Shown here: positions 26,881 through 35,227 of the stretch, in pieces
Numbering within the stretch: position 1 is the stretch's first letter
Layout of the letters: every line of letters begins with the position of its first letter
NCBI RefSeq assembly: GCF_009725165.1
Contig: NZ_WNZW01000012.1
Coordinates: 80,098 to 144,097, forward strand
Source: Paenibacillus woosongensis
GTDB lineage: Bacteria > Bacillota > Bacilli > Paenibacillales > Paenibacillaceae
Direction of reading: 5' to 3'
DNA: 64,000 nucleotides
The notes under the pieces: generated by a model
The model's input: the letters and a program-made list of their open reading frames with translations, nothing else
Told to the model about the DNA's origin: nothing
Databases searched by the model: none
Position numbers and translations under genes: made by a program

Positions 26881-27705
26881 CTAGCCTTTGATCCCGGAAT
26901 TTGTAATTCCCTCTACGAAATAACGCTGTAAAGACAAGAACACGATAACAGACGGTATGATGGCCATACAGGCCGCGGCAAGCGAAGTGCCATACTGGAA
27001 TTGCGCGGTGGAATTCGCTCCGCCCATAAACTGCGCAATCCCTACCGTCAATGGCTTCAAGGCATTCGCGCGAATCGCGATCATCGGCCACAGGAAGTTG
27101 TTCCAGTTCGAGATGAACATCAGAATCGTGACCGTGGACACAGCTGGCTTCGTTAAAGGCAGCATCACCTTCCAGAAGATCCCGAAATCCTTGCAGCCGT
27201 CGATTCTCGCGGCTTCCTCCAGCTCATTAGGGATTCCTTTGAAGAAGCTGGTCAAGATGTACACGCTGATGACGTTCGCGCCAGCAACCAGAATGAGCGC
27301 GGCAAATGTATTCAGCAGCTTCAATTCAGAAACGAGCAGGAATAACGGAACGATGTAGGCCTGAATCGGAATAAGCAGCATGGAGACGATGAGCGTAAAA
27401 ATCACCTTTTTCCCCTTGAAGTTAAGCCGCCCAAACGCATAAGCTGCAGGCGTCGTCAACGCGAGCACAAACAACGTCGACAATACGGTAATGATCAAAC
27501 TGTTCATCATCCAGCCGGTGTACGGATACTGGGCCAGCACGGATTTATAATTGATGAGCGTGAAATCGGCGATCCATTTCGGCGGATAGTTCATAATTTC
27601 CGCTTCCGGCTTCAGCGAAGAAACGACTGACCATAGCAAGGGAAACAGGAATATGACACCGATAAACGCCATGACAATGTAGATCAAAGTGTTTTTTAAT
27701 TTCAT
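26881..27705 (-). CDS. Carbohydrate ABC permease, MalG type (second subunit)
   Basis: 274 residues, ATG 27705 after GGGGAGG. Six membrane helices; EAA loop 'ELEEAARIDGCKDFGIFWKVMLPLTKPA' near residue 180; C-terminus QRYFVEGITNSGIKG typical of CUT1 permeases. It pairs with the upstream MalF-like permease. No ATPase is encoded in the operon; CUT1 systems in Firmicutes commonly share an MsmK/MsmX ATPase encoded elsewhere. Confidence 0.94.
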   Translation of the reverse strand: MKLKNTLIYIVMAFIGVIFLFPLLWSVVSSLKPEAEIMNYPPKWIADFTLINYKSVLAQYPYTGWMMNSLIITVLSTLFVLALTTPAAYAFGRLNFKGKKVIFTLIVSMLLIPIQAYIVPLFLLVSELKLLNTFAALILVAGANVISVYILTSFFKGIPNELEEAARIDGCKDFGIFWKVMLPLTKPAVSTVTILMFISNWNNFLWPMIAIRANALKPLTVGIAQFMGGANSTAQFQYGTSLAAACMAIIPSVIVFLSLQRYFVEGITNSGIKG

Positions 27706-27719
27706 GCCGTGAGCCTCCC

Positions 27720-28577
27720 CTAGTCATCCAGCTTCAGCAATCTGGATTGAATTTGCACAAATACGATTAAAATGACCAATGTCGCGATGCCAAGCACAGA
27801 GCCGTAGCCGAGATTGTAGTTCTGGAATGCGGTTCCGTATAAATATTGCACCAATGTGAGCGTAGCCGTTCCCGGACCGCCGTTCGTCATGACGAATATT
27901 TGGTCAAATATTTGAATCGTATTCACGAGGGTAAGTGTGATCACCATCGAGGTAATCGGCTTCAGCATCGGCAAGGTAATCCTCATGAATGCCTGTGTGC
28001 CCGTGGCCCCGTCAATTTTGGCCGCCTCGTACAAATCCGCGGAAATATCCTGCAGACCGGCAAGATATAGAATCATGTTGTAGCCGAGGTACGACCATAC
28101 AGTAACAAGGGCAATTGAGAATAACGCCCACTTCTCACTCGTCAGCCATTCAATCGGCCCAAGGCCAACCAGCTTCAAATAGTAGTTGAGAATCCCGAAG
28201 TTGTTATCGTACAGCCAGTTCCAAATGATACCGACGACGGCCGGGATCAACACGTAGGGAATGATTGAAATCGTTCTTACAGCGTTGCGGAAGCGCAGCT
28301 TCTGGTTCAACAGCACGGCCATCAGGAGGCTGAACACAATCAGCGGCGGCAATGTCAATACGAGAAACAGCAGTGTATTTTTCAGAGAGACCCAAAATAT
28401 CGGATCATTGAACAGCTTCTTGAAGTTGGCTAATCCGGCAAACTCGGCGTCGCCGACGATATTCCATTTCATAAAGCCGATGAACAGCCCTGCTATACTC
28501 GGTCCAAAGCGAAAGACAAGGAATACGAGCAGATAAGGCAGCAAGAACAGCGCCGCGACTTTTCCTTGTGATTTCAT
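27720..28577 (-). CDS. Carbohydrate ABC permease, MalF type (first subunit)
   Basis: 285 residues, ATG 28577 with a weak SD (AAAGG, 12-nt spacing). Starts MKSQGKVAALFLLPYLLVFLVFRFGPS, six helices, EAA loop 'DLYEAAKIDGATGTQAFMRITLPMLKP' near 180. It is 201 bp downstream of the binding-protein gene, a gap occupied by a long inverted repeat. The weak SD and the gap both fit lower expression than the binding protein. Confidence 0.94.
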   Translation of the reverse strand: MKSQGKVAALFLLPYLLVFLVFRFGPSIAGLFIGFMKWNIVGDAEFAGLANFKKLFNDPIFWVSLKNTLLFLVLTLPPLIVFSLLMAVLLNQKLRFRNAVRTISIIPYVLIPAVVGIIWNWLYDNNFGILNYYLKLVGLGPIEWLTSEKWALFSIALVTVWSYLGYNMILYLAGLQDISADLYEAAKIDGATGTQAFMRITLPMLKPITSMVITLTLVNTIQIFDQIFVMTNGGPGTATLTLVQYLYGTAFQNYNLGYGSVLGIATLVILIVFVQIQSRLLKLDD

Positions 28578-28634
28578 GAAGTCGTCAACCTTTCTACCAC
28601 TATGGTGATATTACTAGTCTTAATAGAGTGGTAC

Positions 28635-28738
28635 ATGAAACCGATACGGCAAGGATCCCTGCGTGCGGTGCCTGGCATCTTACAATGGTGGTCAATCAAC
28701 CATGCGCAATTTTCTTCTGACCAGCCGTATCGGTTCAT
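28635..28738. repeat. Long inverted repeat between binding-protein and permease genes
   Basis: AACCGATACGGC (28639-28650) and GCCGTATCGGTT (28724-28735) are perfectly complementary over 12 bp, with matching ATG/CAT flanks. The ~73-nt loop holds further small pairings. It lies inside the operon, where a stable RNA fold could protect the upstream binding-protein mRNA or attenuate the permeases. No T run follows on the minus strand. Confidence 0.6.
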
Positions 28739-28778
28739 TTTTGTGTCAATTTCAGTGGCTGCTCGCGAGCAACAGATG

Positions 28779-30107
28779 CTACTCTTGCAGCAGACTGTCC
28801 ATATCTTTCTTTAACTGCTTGGCGATATCATGTGGATCCTTGTTGTTCAGAATAGCGTCCTGAGCGGCTGTCAATATCGGGCTCGGAGCTGTACTGGAGA
28901 AGATTTGCGCCGCCTTCGGATGCGATGGAAGCAGAACGCTGCTGTCTAAGCTGTTAATGAACGCTTCCCGGCCTTCCATGCTCTGAGCGGTTTGCATGCC
29001 GACGTTGCTTGATGGAAGCTGCCCGGATTTCGCCCATTCGCCGGAGTTATTGTCCAGCCATTTAACGAATTCGATCGCTGCTTTGGCCTTATCGGAATCA
29101 TTGTTTTTCTTCAGTGGGAAAGTAAGGATTTCTGCAGCTCCCCAAGCAGCCGGTTTATCAAACACTTTAGGATAAGGAGCGCTTGCCCATTGGATATTGG
29201 ATTCCTCCAGCTTCGGCATTTGCCATGGTCCGTCCACGAACATCGCTACTTTGCCGCCCATGAAATCATCGACCGGGGATTTCTCGCCTTTAGGCACGAC
29301 TTTGTATTTAAATACAAGGTCTTGCAGGAAGGCAATCGCCTTCGCCATCTTCTCTTCATCCAATTCAACCGCTTTCATATCTTCGGTAAACGGGTTATGG
29401 TCTTGCTGATTCAATAGAGCATAGATTTGATAGAATACATGGTGGTTCATAGAGAAACCAAGTCCGTATTGCACGATATTGTTCGCGTCGAAGCCTGCTT
29501 CGTCGGCACGCTTGCCTTTGTTGTCGACCGTCAGCTTCTGGGCTGTCGCGATCAGCTCTTCGCCGGTCATCGGGGGCTGCGTTATTCCCGCTTCATTATA
29601 AAGATCCTTGTTATAGTAAAGTCCGTGCATATGAACGTCTAACGGAACCGCATATTGCTCGCCTTTATAGAAAGTTCCGCCCCAGGCAAAGGAAGAATAA
29701 TTTCCCGTCTCCATGCCGACGTTGGCGATCGGCGCGTTGTCCAGGACGCCCATCTCAACGAACTGTCCCAGCTCAAATGGATGCATGACCAATACGTCCG
29801 GCGGATTCCCGCCTTTCATTTCCGTCAAAAACTTGGTGAACAGCGGAGTCCATTGCAGGGAAGTAAATTCAACATGAATGCCGCTTTGTTCCTGATTGAA
29901 CTTGTTAACTAGTCCTTCCATCGTGTTGAGGTCAGGTCCTGTCCATCCGCCCCAGAAATCAATATTCACAACCTTACCGCTGCCGCCGTCATTTGCCGAG
30001 GCCGGTGAGTTCGTCGCTTGTGGTTTGGGGTCGGCCGCACAACCTGCCAACGGTAAAGCCAACAACATTACAGTAAGAAAACTTGCAAGCCATCTCTTTG
30101 TTCTCAT
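28779..30107 (-). CDS. Extracellular sugar-binding lipoprotein, family 1
   Basis: 442 residues; the ATG at 30107 is chosen because the first ATG (30113) touches the SD GAGGGGG. Lipoprotein signal MRTKRWLASFLTVMLLALPLAGCAADP with lipobox LAGC. The mature part has VNIDFWGGWTGPDLNTMEGLVNKFNQEQ, VDDFMGGKVAMFVDGPWQMPKLE and a C-terminal helix, typical of CUT1 solute-binding proteins. First gene of the sugar operon after the regulator; it would feed the two permeases. Two palindromic operator-like sites lie upstream. Confidence 0.93.
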   Translation of the reverse strand: MRTKRWLASFLTVMLLALPLAGCAADPKPQATNSPASANDGGSGKVVNIDFWGGWTGPDLNTMEGLVNKFNQEQSGIHVEFTSLQWTPLFTKFLTEMKGGNPPDVLVMHPFELGQFVEMGVLDNAPIANVGMETGNYSSFAWGGTFYKGEQYAVPLDVHMHGLYYNKDLYNEAGITQPPMTGEELIATAQKLTVDNKGKRADEAGFDANNIVQYGLGFSMNHHVFYQIYALLNQQDHNPFTEDMKAVELDEEKMAKAIAFLQDLVFKYKVVPKGEKSPVDDFMGGKVAMFVDGPWQMPKLEESNIQWASAPYPKVFDKPAAWGAAEILTFPLKKNNDSDKAKAAIEFVKWLDNNSGEWAKSGQLPSSNVGMQTAQSMEGREAFINSLDSSVLLPSHPKAAQIFSSTAPSPILTAAQDAILNNKDPHDIAKQLKKDMDSLLQE

Positions 30108-30165
30108 GTACATCCCCCTCTAAGGATTCTCAAGATTAATGAAGATTTGCCTGTCAAACTATAAG

Positions 30166-30179
30166 TGTAAGCGCTTTCT
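30166..30179. promoter_or_regulatory. Catabolite-responsive (cre) or LacI operator upstream of the binding-protein gene
   Basis: TGTAAGCGCTTTCT matches the cre consensus TGWAARCGYTWWCW at every position. It lies about 60 bp upstream of the binding-protein start, directly ahead of a TATAGT sequence. It could be bound by CcpA or by the LacI-family protein encoded next door. Confidence 0.78.
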
Positions 30180-30251
30180 TTAATGCGGTTCAGATTTAAC
30201 GCTCACCCCCTTTCAGGTTGTGAATTATAGAGTAATGCCTTATATTTGGTG

Positions 30252-30292
30252 CTAACCAGGGAGAAGACGATTTGCCGCTCCTCCCGGTTAGA
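30252..30292 (-). other. Hairpin downstream of the lacI-family gene
   Basis: Minus strand CTAACCGGGAGGAG ... CTTCTCCCTGGTTAG forms an imperfect stem around an ~11-nt loop, 39 bp after the regulator stop. It lacks a T run, so it is at best a weak terminator between regulator and binding-protein gene. Confidence 0.4.
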
Positions 30293-30330
30293 CGTATAAC
30301 CAAGCTGATGTACCGCCGGTTCTCACCGGG

Positions 30331-31344
30331 TTACTCTCCGCAGGATTTGCGGGTCACGATATGCGTATCGAACATTTTATGAACCTTCACATTCGTTTTG
30401 TACAGCATCATATCCGTCAGCATTCTCAAGCTCTCTTTCGCCATCTCTTCTACCGGCAAATGAACTGTAGATAATGTAGGTATAGTATAATTGGTTACTT
30501 CGTCGTTATCATGGCCAATGATTTCCATGTCCTCCGGCACTTTGATGTCGATTTCATTCAGTGCCTTGAGTGCGCCTACAGCCATCTGATCGCTAATCGC
30601 AAATACACCTGTCGGCATGAAGCCGGATTGCTCCTTCATTCTCATCACCGCTTCATACCCGCCCTGCTCTGAGAAGTCTTCATACATCAAATGCTCTTCA
30701 TCGATTTCCAATCCTAGCTTGGCCGCCTTATCCAAAAATCCTTCTCTGCGCAGCATGATTGCCTTGGAGGAAACGTCAGGGATAATCAGTCCCACCTTTT
30801 TGTGGTTCCGCTTATACAACCTCTCCGCAACCATCTCGCCGCTTCTGCGGCTATCGACATTTACGGATGAATATTTGCTGGATTCGCGTTGGTGCAGCAC
30901 GATCGGAACGTTCAAATCAGCCTGCTCAAGGAACTCGTCATCCTCCTCCGTGGAGTTCGCAATGATCGCCCCGTTAAACCGGGTTCCTGTTACTAAGCTT
31001 CTCACCTCATTCAACTTGGTGCCAACGTATGGCTGGATCAATAGCTCGTACTCATCCTCCAGCTCGTTAAGGGCGTGCTGAAAGCCTTTCAGGTACCGGC
31101 CGACAAGCGCTGTCCGCGTATCCAGCGTCCAGAACAGGGCGATGATCGGCAGCACCGTTTCCCCTCCGCTCCGCAATCGTCTCGCCGAAATATTCGGCTG
31201 ATAGTTAAGCTCTCGGGCAGCTTCTAATATTTTCGCTTGCGTTGCGGCGGATATCCGGTACTTGTCCCCTTTGCCATTCAACACCATGGAGGCCGTGCCT
31301 TGCGATACTTTAGCAAGTTGGGCTATTTCCTTAATGCTTGCCAT
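30331..31344 (-). CDS. LacI-family transcriptional regulator of the sugar operon
   Basis: 337 residues, ATG 31344. The N-terminal LacI helix-turn-helix is clear (ASIKEIAQLAKVSQGTASMVLNGKGDKYRISAATQAKILEAA), followed by the hinge helix (ELNYQPNISARRLRSG) and a periplasmic-binding-type effector domain (VIIANSTEEDDEFLEQ, IGHDNDEVTNYTIPTLSTVHLPVEEMA). 'SMVLNGKGDKYRIS' in the HTH is the variant found in regulators of Paenibacillus sugar ABC operons. It lies immediately upstream of and in the same direction as the transport genes, so it is the likely local repressor. The inducer is not deducible. Confidence 0.93.
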   Translation of the reverse strand: MASIKEIAQLAKVSQGTASMVLNGKGDKYRISAATQAKILEAARELNYQPNISARRLRSGGETVLPIIALFWTLDTRTALVGRYLKGFQHALNELEDEYELLIQPYVGTKLNEVRSLVTGTRFNGAIIANSTEEDDEFLEQADLNVPIVLHQRESSKYSSVNVDSRRSGEMVAERLYKRNHKKVGLIIPDVSSKAIMLRREGFLDKAAKLGLEIDEEHLMYEDFSEQGGYEAVMRMKEQSGFMPTGVFAISDQMAVGALKALNEIDIKVPEDMEIIGHDNDEVTNYTIPTLSTVHLPVEEMAKESLRMLTDMMLYKTNVKVHKMFDTHIVTRKSCGE

Positions 31345-31455
31345 GCTTATAACACCTCATCATTTTCTTCATATTGGCAAAATATCCTAATCCATTGTAT
31401 AGGTTCAAACGAGATTAAATCAATTAATTAACACACCATTCAGGATCATGCACTG

Positions 31456-31494
31456 CTAATACGTTTTGCTAAAACGTTTTGCTAATACGTTTTT
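31456..31494. repeat. Three tandem 13-bp operator-like repeats upstream of the lacI-family gene
   Basis: CTAATACGTTTTG (31456-31468), CTAAAACGTTTTG (31469-31481), CTAATACGTTTTT (31482-31494). Each is centred on ACGT with A/T-rich arms, like LacI-family half-palindromes (AAAACGTTTT is itself a palindrome). Spacing of 13 bp would place neighbouring sites on different helix faces. They lie 110-150 bp upstream of the regulator start. Confidence 0.6.
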
Positions 31495-31503
31495 ATTGTA
31501 TTT

Positions 31504-31517
31504 TAAAAGCGCTTACA
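31504..31517. promoter_or_regulatory. cre/LacI-type operator upstream of the regulator
   Basis: On the minus strand TGTAAGCGCTTTTA, sharing its first 12 bases with the site at 30166-30179. It misses the cre consensus at one position. The shared core on both sides of the regulator gene fits autoregulation or CcpA control. Confidence 0.6.
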
Positions 31518-31724
31518 CGTCAACAGGAATTTTTAAATTTTATTGAAATATTTTTTTGACACAACTTTCAGACTGCTATTTCTTTAATTGGTAGCATGGA
31601 GATGGAATAATGAGGTACAATAACATCCGTAGGTTTACAAGCGTAAGCAGCGCCATATGAAACGGCCTGTCCGTTTTCATTTGATAGGATGCCTCTAGAG
31701 GATATTGGAAGGATGGATGAACTC

Positions 31725-32588
31725 ATGCATGTAGCAAACAAGTGGGAAGATTACGAGATCATTGACGCCGGGGGCGGAGAGAAACTGGAACGCTGGGGGG
31801 ACATCATTTTACGCCGCCCTGATCCGCAGATCATCTGGCCGATTCATCACGAATCACAACAGTGGAGAAATGTACATGGCCATTACCACCGCAGCTCCTC
31901 GGGCGGCGGGCAATGGGAGATGAAGAAGCAAATCCCGGAGCGGTGGACAATATCGTACGAGCAGCTTAAGTTTTACATTCGGCCTACGAACTTCAAGCAT
32001 ACGGGTCTATTCCCAGAGCAGGCGGCAAACTGGAGCTGGATGATGGACAAAATTCAGCGCGCCGGACGGCCAATTCAGGTGCTTAACCTGTTTGCCTACA
32101 CGGGAGGCGCTACGGTTGCAGCTGCTTCCGCAGGCGCATCCGTTGTGCATGTTGACGCGGCTAAAGGCATGGTGCAGTGGGCTAAAGAGAACGCCGCCCT
32201 ATCCGGTCTTAGTGAACGGCCAATCCGTTATATTACGGATGACGTATTCAAATTCGTCCAGCGTGAACAGCGGCGCGGAAATCGCTATGACGCCATCATC
32301 ATGGACCCTCCTTCCTATGGACGGGGGCCTGGCGGCGAGATGTGGAAGCTAGAGACCAGCTTGTATCCGTTCGTGGAGTCGTGTTTGTCCATTCTGTCGG
32401 ACAACCCTCTCTTCTTCTTGATCAATTCCTATACGACAGGCATCTCGCCAACCGTGCTTCATAACATTCTGTCGATGACTGTCAAGAAGCGCTACGGGGG
32501 AAGTATTTCCGCCGGCGAAATCGGGCTGCCTATTACGAATTCGGGACTGAACCTTCCTTGCGGGATCCTTGGCCGCTGGGAGGATTAA
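31725..32588 (+). CDS. Class I SAM-dependent methyltransferase (RlmI/PUA-less rRNA methyltransferase-like)
   Basis: 287 residues from ATG 31725 (MHVANKWEDYE), 8 nt after GGATGG; in-frame ATGs at 31713 and 31689 are alternatives. The SAM-binding fold is seen in VLNLFAYTGGATVAAASAGASVVHVDAAKGMVQWAKENA (motif I and II), the catalytic motif IV DPPSYGRGPGG, and FFLINSYTTG. This matches the Rossmann domain of RlmI/RlmK-type RNA methyltransferases that modify 23S rRNA; a PUA domain is not evident. It is in an operon with the pseudouridine synthase 3 bp downstream, so both act on RNA. Confidence 0.85.
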   Translation: MHVANKWEDYEIIDAGGGEKLERWGDIILRRPDPQIIWPIHHESQQWRNVHGHYHRSSSGGGQWEMKKQIPERWTISYEQLKFYIRPTNFKHTGLFPEQAANWSWMMDKIQRAGRPIQVLNLFAYTGGATVAAASAGASVVHVDAAKGMVQWAKENAALSGLSERPIRYITDDVFKFVQREQRRGNRYDAIIMDPPSYGRGPGGEMWKLETSLYPFVESCLSILSDNPLFFLINSYTTGISPTVLHNILSMTVKKRYGGSISAGEIGLPITNSGLNLPCGILGRWED

Positions 32589-32591
32589 CCG

Positions 32592-33344
32592 ATGACTACA
32601 AAGAACAACAACGAGGGCCGGAATATGATGGAGTCGGACTTCGATATTTTATACGAAGATAACCATCTGCTGGGGATCGTCAAACCGGTTAACATCCCGA
32701 CCCAAGGGGATGCCAGCGGCGATCCTGACCTGCTGTCCTTGCTGAAGGAGGATATCAAGGAACGTTATCAGAAGCCAGGCAATGTATATTTAGGGCTCGT
32801 CCATCGCTTGGATCGGCCCGTCGGCGGCGCAATGATTTTTGCGAAGACGTCAAAGGCCGCCTCCCGGTTATCGGAGTCCGTCCGCAGCCGCAGCTTCGAC
32901 AAGACGTACCTTGCCATCGTGCACGGCACGCCTCTAAAGCAGCAAGGACGTCTAACGAATACACTGCTGAAAAATGAGCGTACGAATACCGTGTCGGTCG
33001 TCACGAAGGGAACGTCTGGCGGCAAAGAGGCCATTCTTGATTATGAGGTCATTGGGACAGCTGCAGGCGACAATCTGACGCTGATTAGGGTTACCCTGCT
33101 CACCGGACGCCCCCATCAGATTCGGGTACAGCTCAGCCATATCGGCTGCCCGCTGTACGGCGACCAGAAGTATGGCCAGGCCTTCAACAAGCCGGGCCAG
33201 CAGATCGCTCTGTGGTCACTGTATGTCGGCTTCCCGCATCCGGTATCGAAGGAGCAGATTCATATTACCTCCCTGCCGCCGGATGAAGCTCCTTGGAGCC
33301 TGTGGAACAGGCAAACCTACGAGGAGCTGGCGCGGCTGCTCTGA
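32592..33344 (+). CDS. RluA-family pseudouridine synthase
   Basis: 250 residues, ATG 32592 after GGGAGGATT; the SD is in the end of the preceding gene. Motifs: ILYEDNHLLGIVKPVNIPTQGD (N-terminal strand), GLVHRLDRPVGG with catalytic Asp74, GRPHQIRVQLSHIGCPLYGDQKYG. There is no S4 domain, so it resembles the short RluA/YtzG group acting on rRNA or tRNA. Partner of the methyltransferase gene in a two-gene unit. Confidence 0.93.
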   Translation: MTTKNNNEGRNMMESDFDILYEDNHLLGIVKPVNIPTQGDASGDPDLLSLLKEDIKERYQKPGNVYLGLVHRLDRPVGGAMIFAKTSKAASRLSESVRSRSFDKTYLAIVHGTPLKQQGRLTNTLLKNERTNTVSVVTKGTSGGKEAILDYEVIGTAAGDNLTLIRVTLLTGRPHQIRVQLSHIGCPLYGDQKYGQAFNKPGQQIALWSLYVGFPHPVSKEQIHITSLPPDEAPWSLWNRQTYEELARLL

Positions 33345-33366
33345 TTTTCATCATGAAATAAACTAT

Positions 33367-33402
33367 CAAGTAGACGGAAGCATCAATGCGCACGTCTACT
33401 TG
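33367..33402 (+). terminator. Possible weak terminator after rluA-like gene
   Basis: Perfect 10-bp stem CAAGTAGACG / CGTCTACTTG with a 16-nt loop, 22 bp after the stop. It lacks a T run, so termination strength is doubtful. Confidence 0.45.
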
Positions 33403-33483
33403 CACCCCTTCACACGCTGATCCGATACGGCAATTCCTAAAAATCCTATTCACCATCGAAGCAAGTTCAAGAGTTTGCTTGTA

Positions 33484-33522
33484 GAAAGAAACCACATGGA
33501 GTTATTACACTCGCATGTGGTT
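33484..33522 (-). terminator. Terminator of the frameshifted hypothetical gene
   Basis: Minus strand AACCACATG ... CATGTGGTT (9-bp perfect stem) followed by TTCTTT. It is 14 bp after the stop. Confidence 0.65.
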
Positions 33523-33535
33523 AATAAGATTAAAC

Positions 33536-33947
33536 CTATTCAAATGTTATTCCACCATTTGCATAATGCTCATCTAAAAAGATATCTATCTTCTTAATCT
33601 GATAATAACACAGCAAGTTATCATCACTCTGTTCATGCAATACAATTTTCACTAACTTTTCCTTTACTCTACTAGTTGGTTGAAAAGTGCTGTATGAAAC
33701 CTTCTTCAACTTCCAACCTTTAGTTACAATTAGATTGTGATTCTTCCAATCAAACCCATCTAGGTTGATTTCATCAAAATGTATAGCATCATCAGGAGAC
33801 TTTAGAATTCGCACCAGCATGCCTCTCTCCCGATCTCCTTTAACTGATCCCAATTCTTTACTGTATTTTTTGTGATTTCAACACAAAAAGCGTACTTATG
33901 ATTAAAAGACAACAAAAGCCCAACAACATCATCCATTTTAATCTCAT
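33536..33947 (-). pseudogene. Membrane-anchored hypothetical protein, frameshifted at an A6 tract
   Basis: An ideal start (AAGGAGATATTATG, ATG at 33947) opens a frame encoding a signal or anchor helix, MRLKWMMLLGFCCLLIISTL plus FVLKSQK, that stops at 33858. The conserved-looking body lies one frame away (KYSKELGSVKGDRERG ... ANGGITFE, stop at 33536). The break is at a run of six A (plus-strand T6, 33866-33871). With five A the two parts join as LKSQKYSKELG, giving a 136-residue protein with an N-terminal membrane anchor. Either it is a one-base insertion (pseudogene or sequencing error) or polymerase slippage makes some full-length product. Family not recognised; AT-rich like the flanking DNA. 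Confidence 0.6.
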
Positions 33948-34505
33948 AATATCTCCTTAAAAAGTTGATCCCCAGATTTTCTTTCCTTGCCCATTTTTCT
34001 TATAGTGTTCTACCTTTCTATATGAGTAATGGTATTTACCAACTTTAGAATATTTAATTACCCTTCTATTTACCCCTTTGGGTAGGTGAGATTTAAAATA
34101 ATCTTGATTATTTGCAAGCTAATTCCTTATTTTTACCCAATAGTTATATATTGTATGCGCTTAGCACATCACGACGAATTTTATGATATTTTCGTAAAAT
34201 TAGGGATTCGAGTTAGAGAGTAGCTACCTTGCTAGCCCCCTCTAATTCGGATGTGAACTCGCGTATATTCCCTCAGGTTACCACAACGTGACCATCTACC
34301 TCGGACTAGACTAACAACAGATGCTTGCCATCCCCTAAATAATTGGCTTGGTCGGGTCAAATAATAATCTTCAGTTGACCTAGAGATAGCGTCCCAATCT
34401 CCTCCTGCTAGAAAAGCTAATTCATAACTTAAGTATAAGAAGGAAGGCTGCTCGATCCGGCATAGGATTATCGTGCAATATTTTTACTAGCCCTATATAA
34501 AACAA
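33948..34505. other. AT-rich intergenic region, no gene found
   Basis: About 560 bp with frequent stops in all frames, lower GC than the surroundings. No SD-ORF pair, tRNA or inverted terminal repeat was found. It may be decayed DNA of foreign origin adjoining the frameshifted gene. Confidence 0.45.
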
Positions 34506-34542
34506 CAAAAACGTGTGACCCTTCGGATAGAGGATCACACGT
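34506..34542 (-). terminator. Terminator of the MarR gene
   Basis: Minus strand ACGTGTGATCC ... GGGTCACACGT stem followed by TTTTTGTTTT; 14 bp after the stop. Confidence 0.85.
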
Positions 34543-34556
34543 CTCTAAGAAATTAC

Positions 34557-34970
34557 CTACTTCATTCCTGAAATTTTACCCATTAAATAAACAAGCAGCT
34601 GCTGATTATGCGTAGAAATGCGGCTGAGCACACCGTCCAAATAGGCGTGACGGATCGAAATTCCCCGGTCGGCCTCCGTCTTGCCTTTCTCCGTAATCGA
34701 TATCCAGACGATCCGCCGGTCTTCCTCGTCCCGGTCGCGGCGAATCAGCTCTGCCTTCTCCATCCGGTCCAGAAGCATCGTTACCGCGGCCGGGGTCGTT
34801 GCTAGAAACGGAATCAGATCCGACGGCTTCAACTGGCCATTCTGCTCTAATACTTCAAGCACCGACAATTGGGATGTGGTTAAGGTTGGCGCAAGCTCCT
34901 CTTCCAAATGATTCTGATAGTCTTTTACGATTTTGTTAAGTAACTTTCCGAATTCTTCCGTATGCATCAT
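34557..34970 (-). CDS. MarR-family transcriptional regulator
   Basis: 137 residues, ATG 34970 after GGGGGAT (a second ATG follows directly). Winged helix: TTSQLSVLEVLEQNGQLKPSDLIPFLATTPAAVTMLLDRMEKAELIRRDRDEEDRRIVWISITEKG, with the wing 'DRRIVWISIT' diagnostic of MarR. The N- and C-terminal helices for dimerisation are complete. No divergent target gene is adjacent, so the regulon is unknown. Monocistronic with its own terminator. Confidence 0.92.
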   Translation of the reverse strand: MMHTEEFGKLLNKIVKDYQNHLEEELAPTLTTSQLSVLEVLEQNGQLKPSDLIPFLATTPAAVTMLLDRMEKAELIRRDRDEEDRRIVWISITEKGKTEADRGISIRHAYLDGVLSRISTHNQQLLVYLMGKISGMK

Positions 34971-35168
34971 ATCCCCCCTATCTCTGCCTGACTCAATGAT
35001 TTATGAATAATGATTCGTTGGTTTTGTCCTATGTAAAGATGATGAGTTCGACGATAGAAGCCATAACATACACTACAATAAACGTTTTCTTAACACCTTT
35101 AATTAAATTCGCCGTCCTTCGCTCAAAATCCTCCTTATTCCAAAAAAATCCATCCGTTTGAGTTATTG

Positions 35169-35195
35169 CAAAAAACCAGCCGACTGCTCGGCTGG
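35169..35195 (-). terminator. Terminator of ilvE
   Basis: Minus strand CCAGCCGA / TCGGCTGG stem with a short GCAG loop followed by TTTTTT. Confidence 0.88.
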
Positions 35196-35227
35196 CTCAA
35201 AACTTCTAACGGAATTACAGCTATGGA

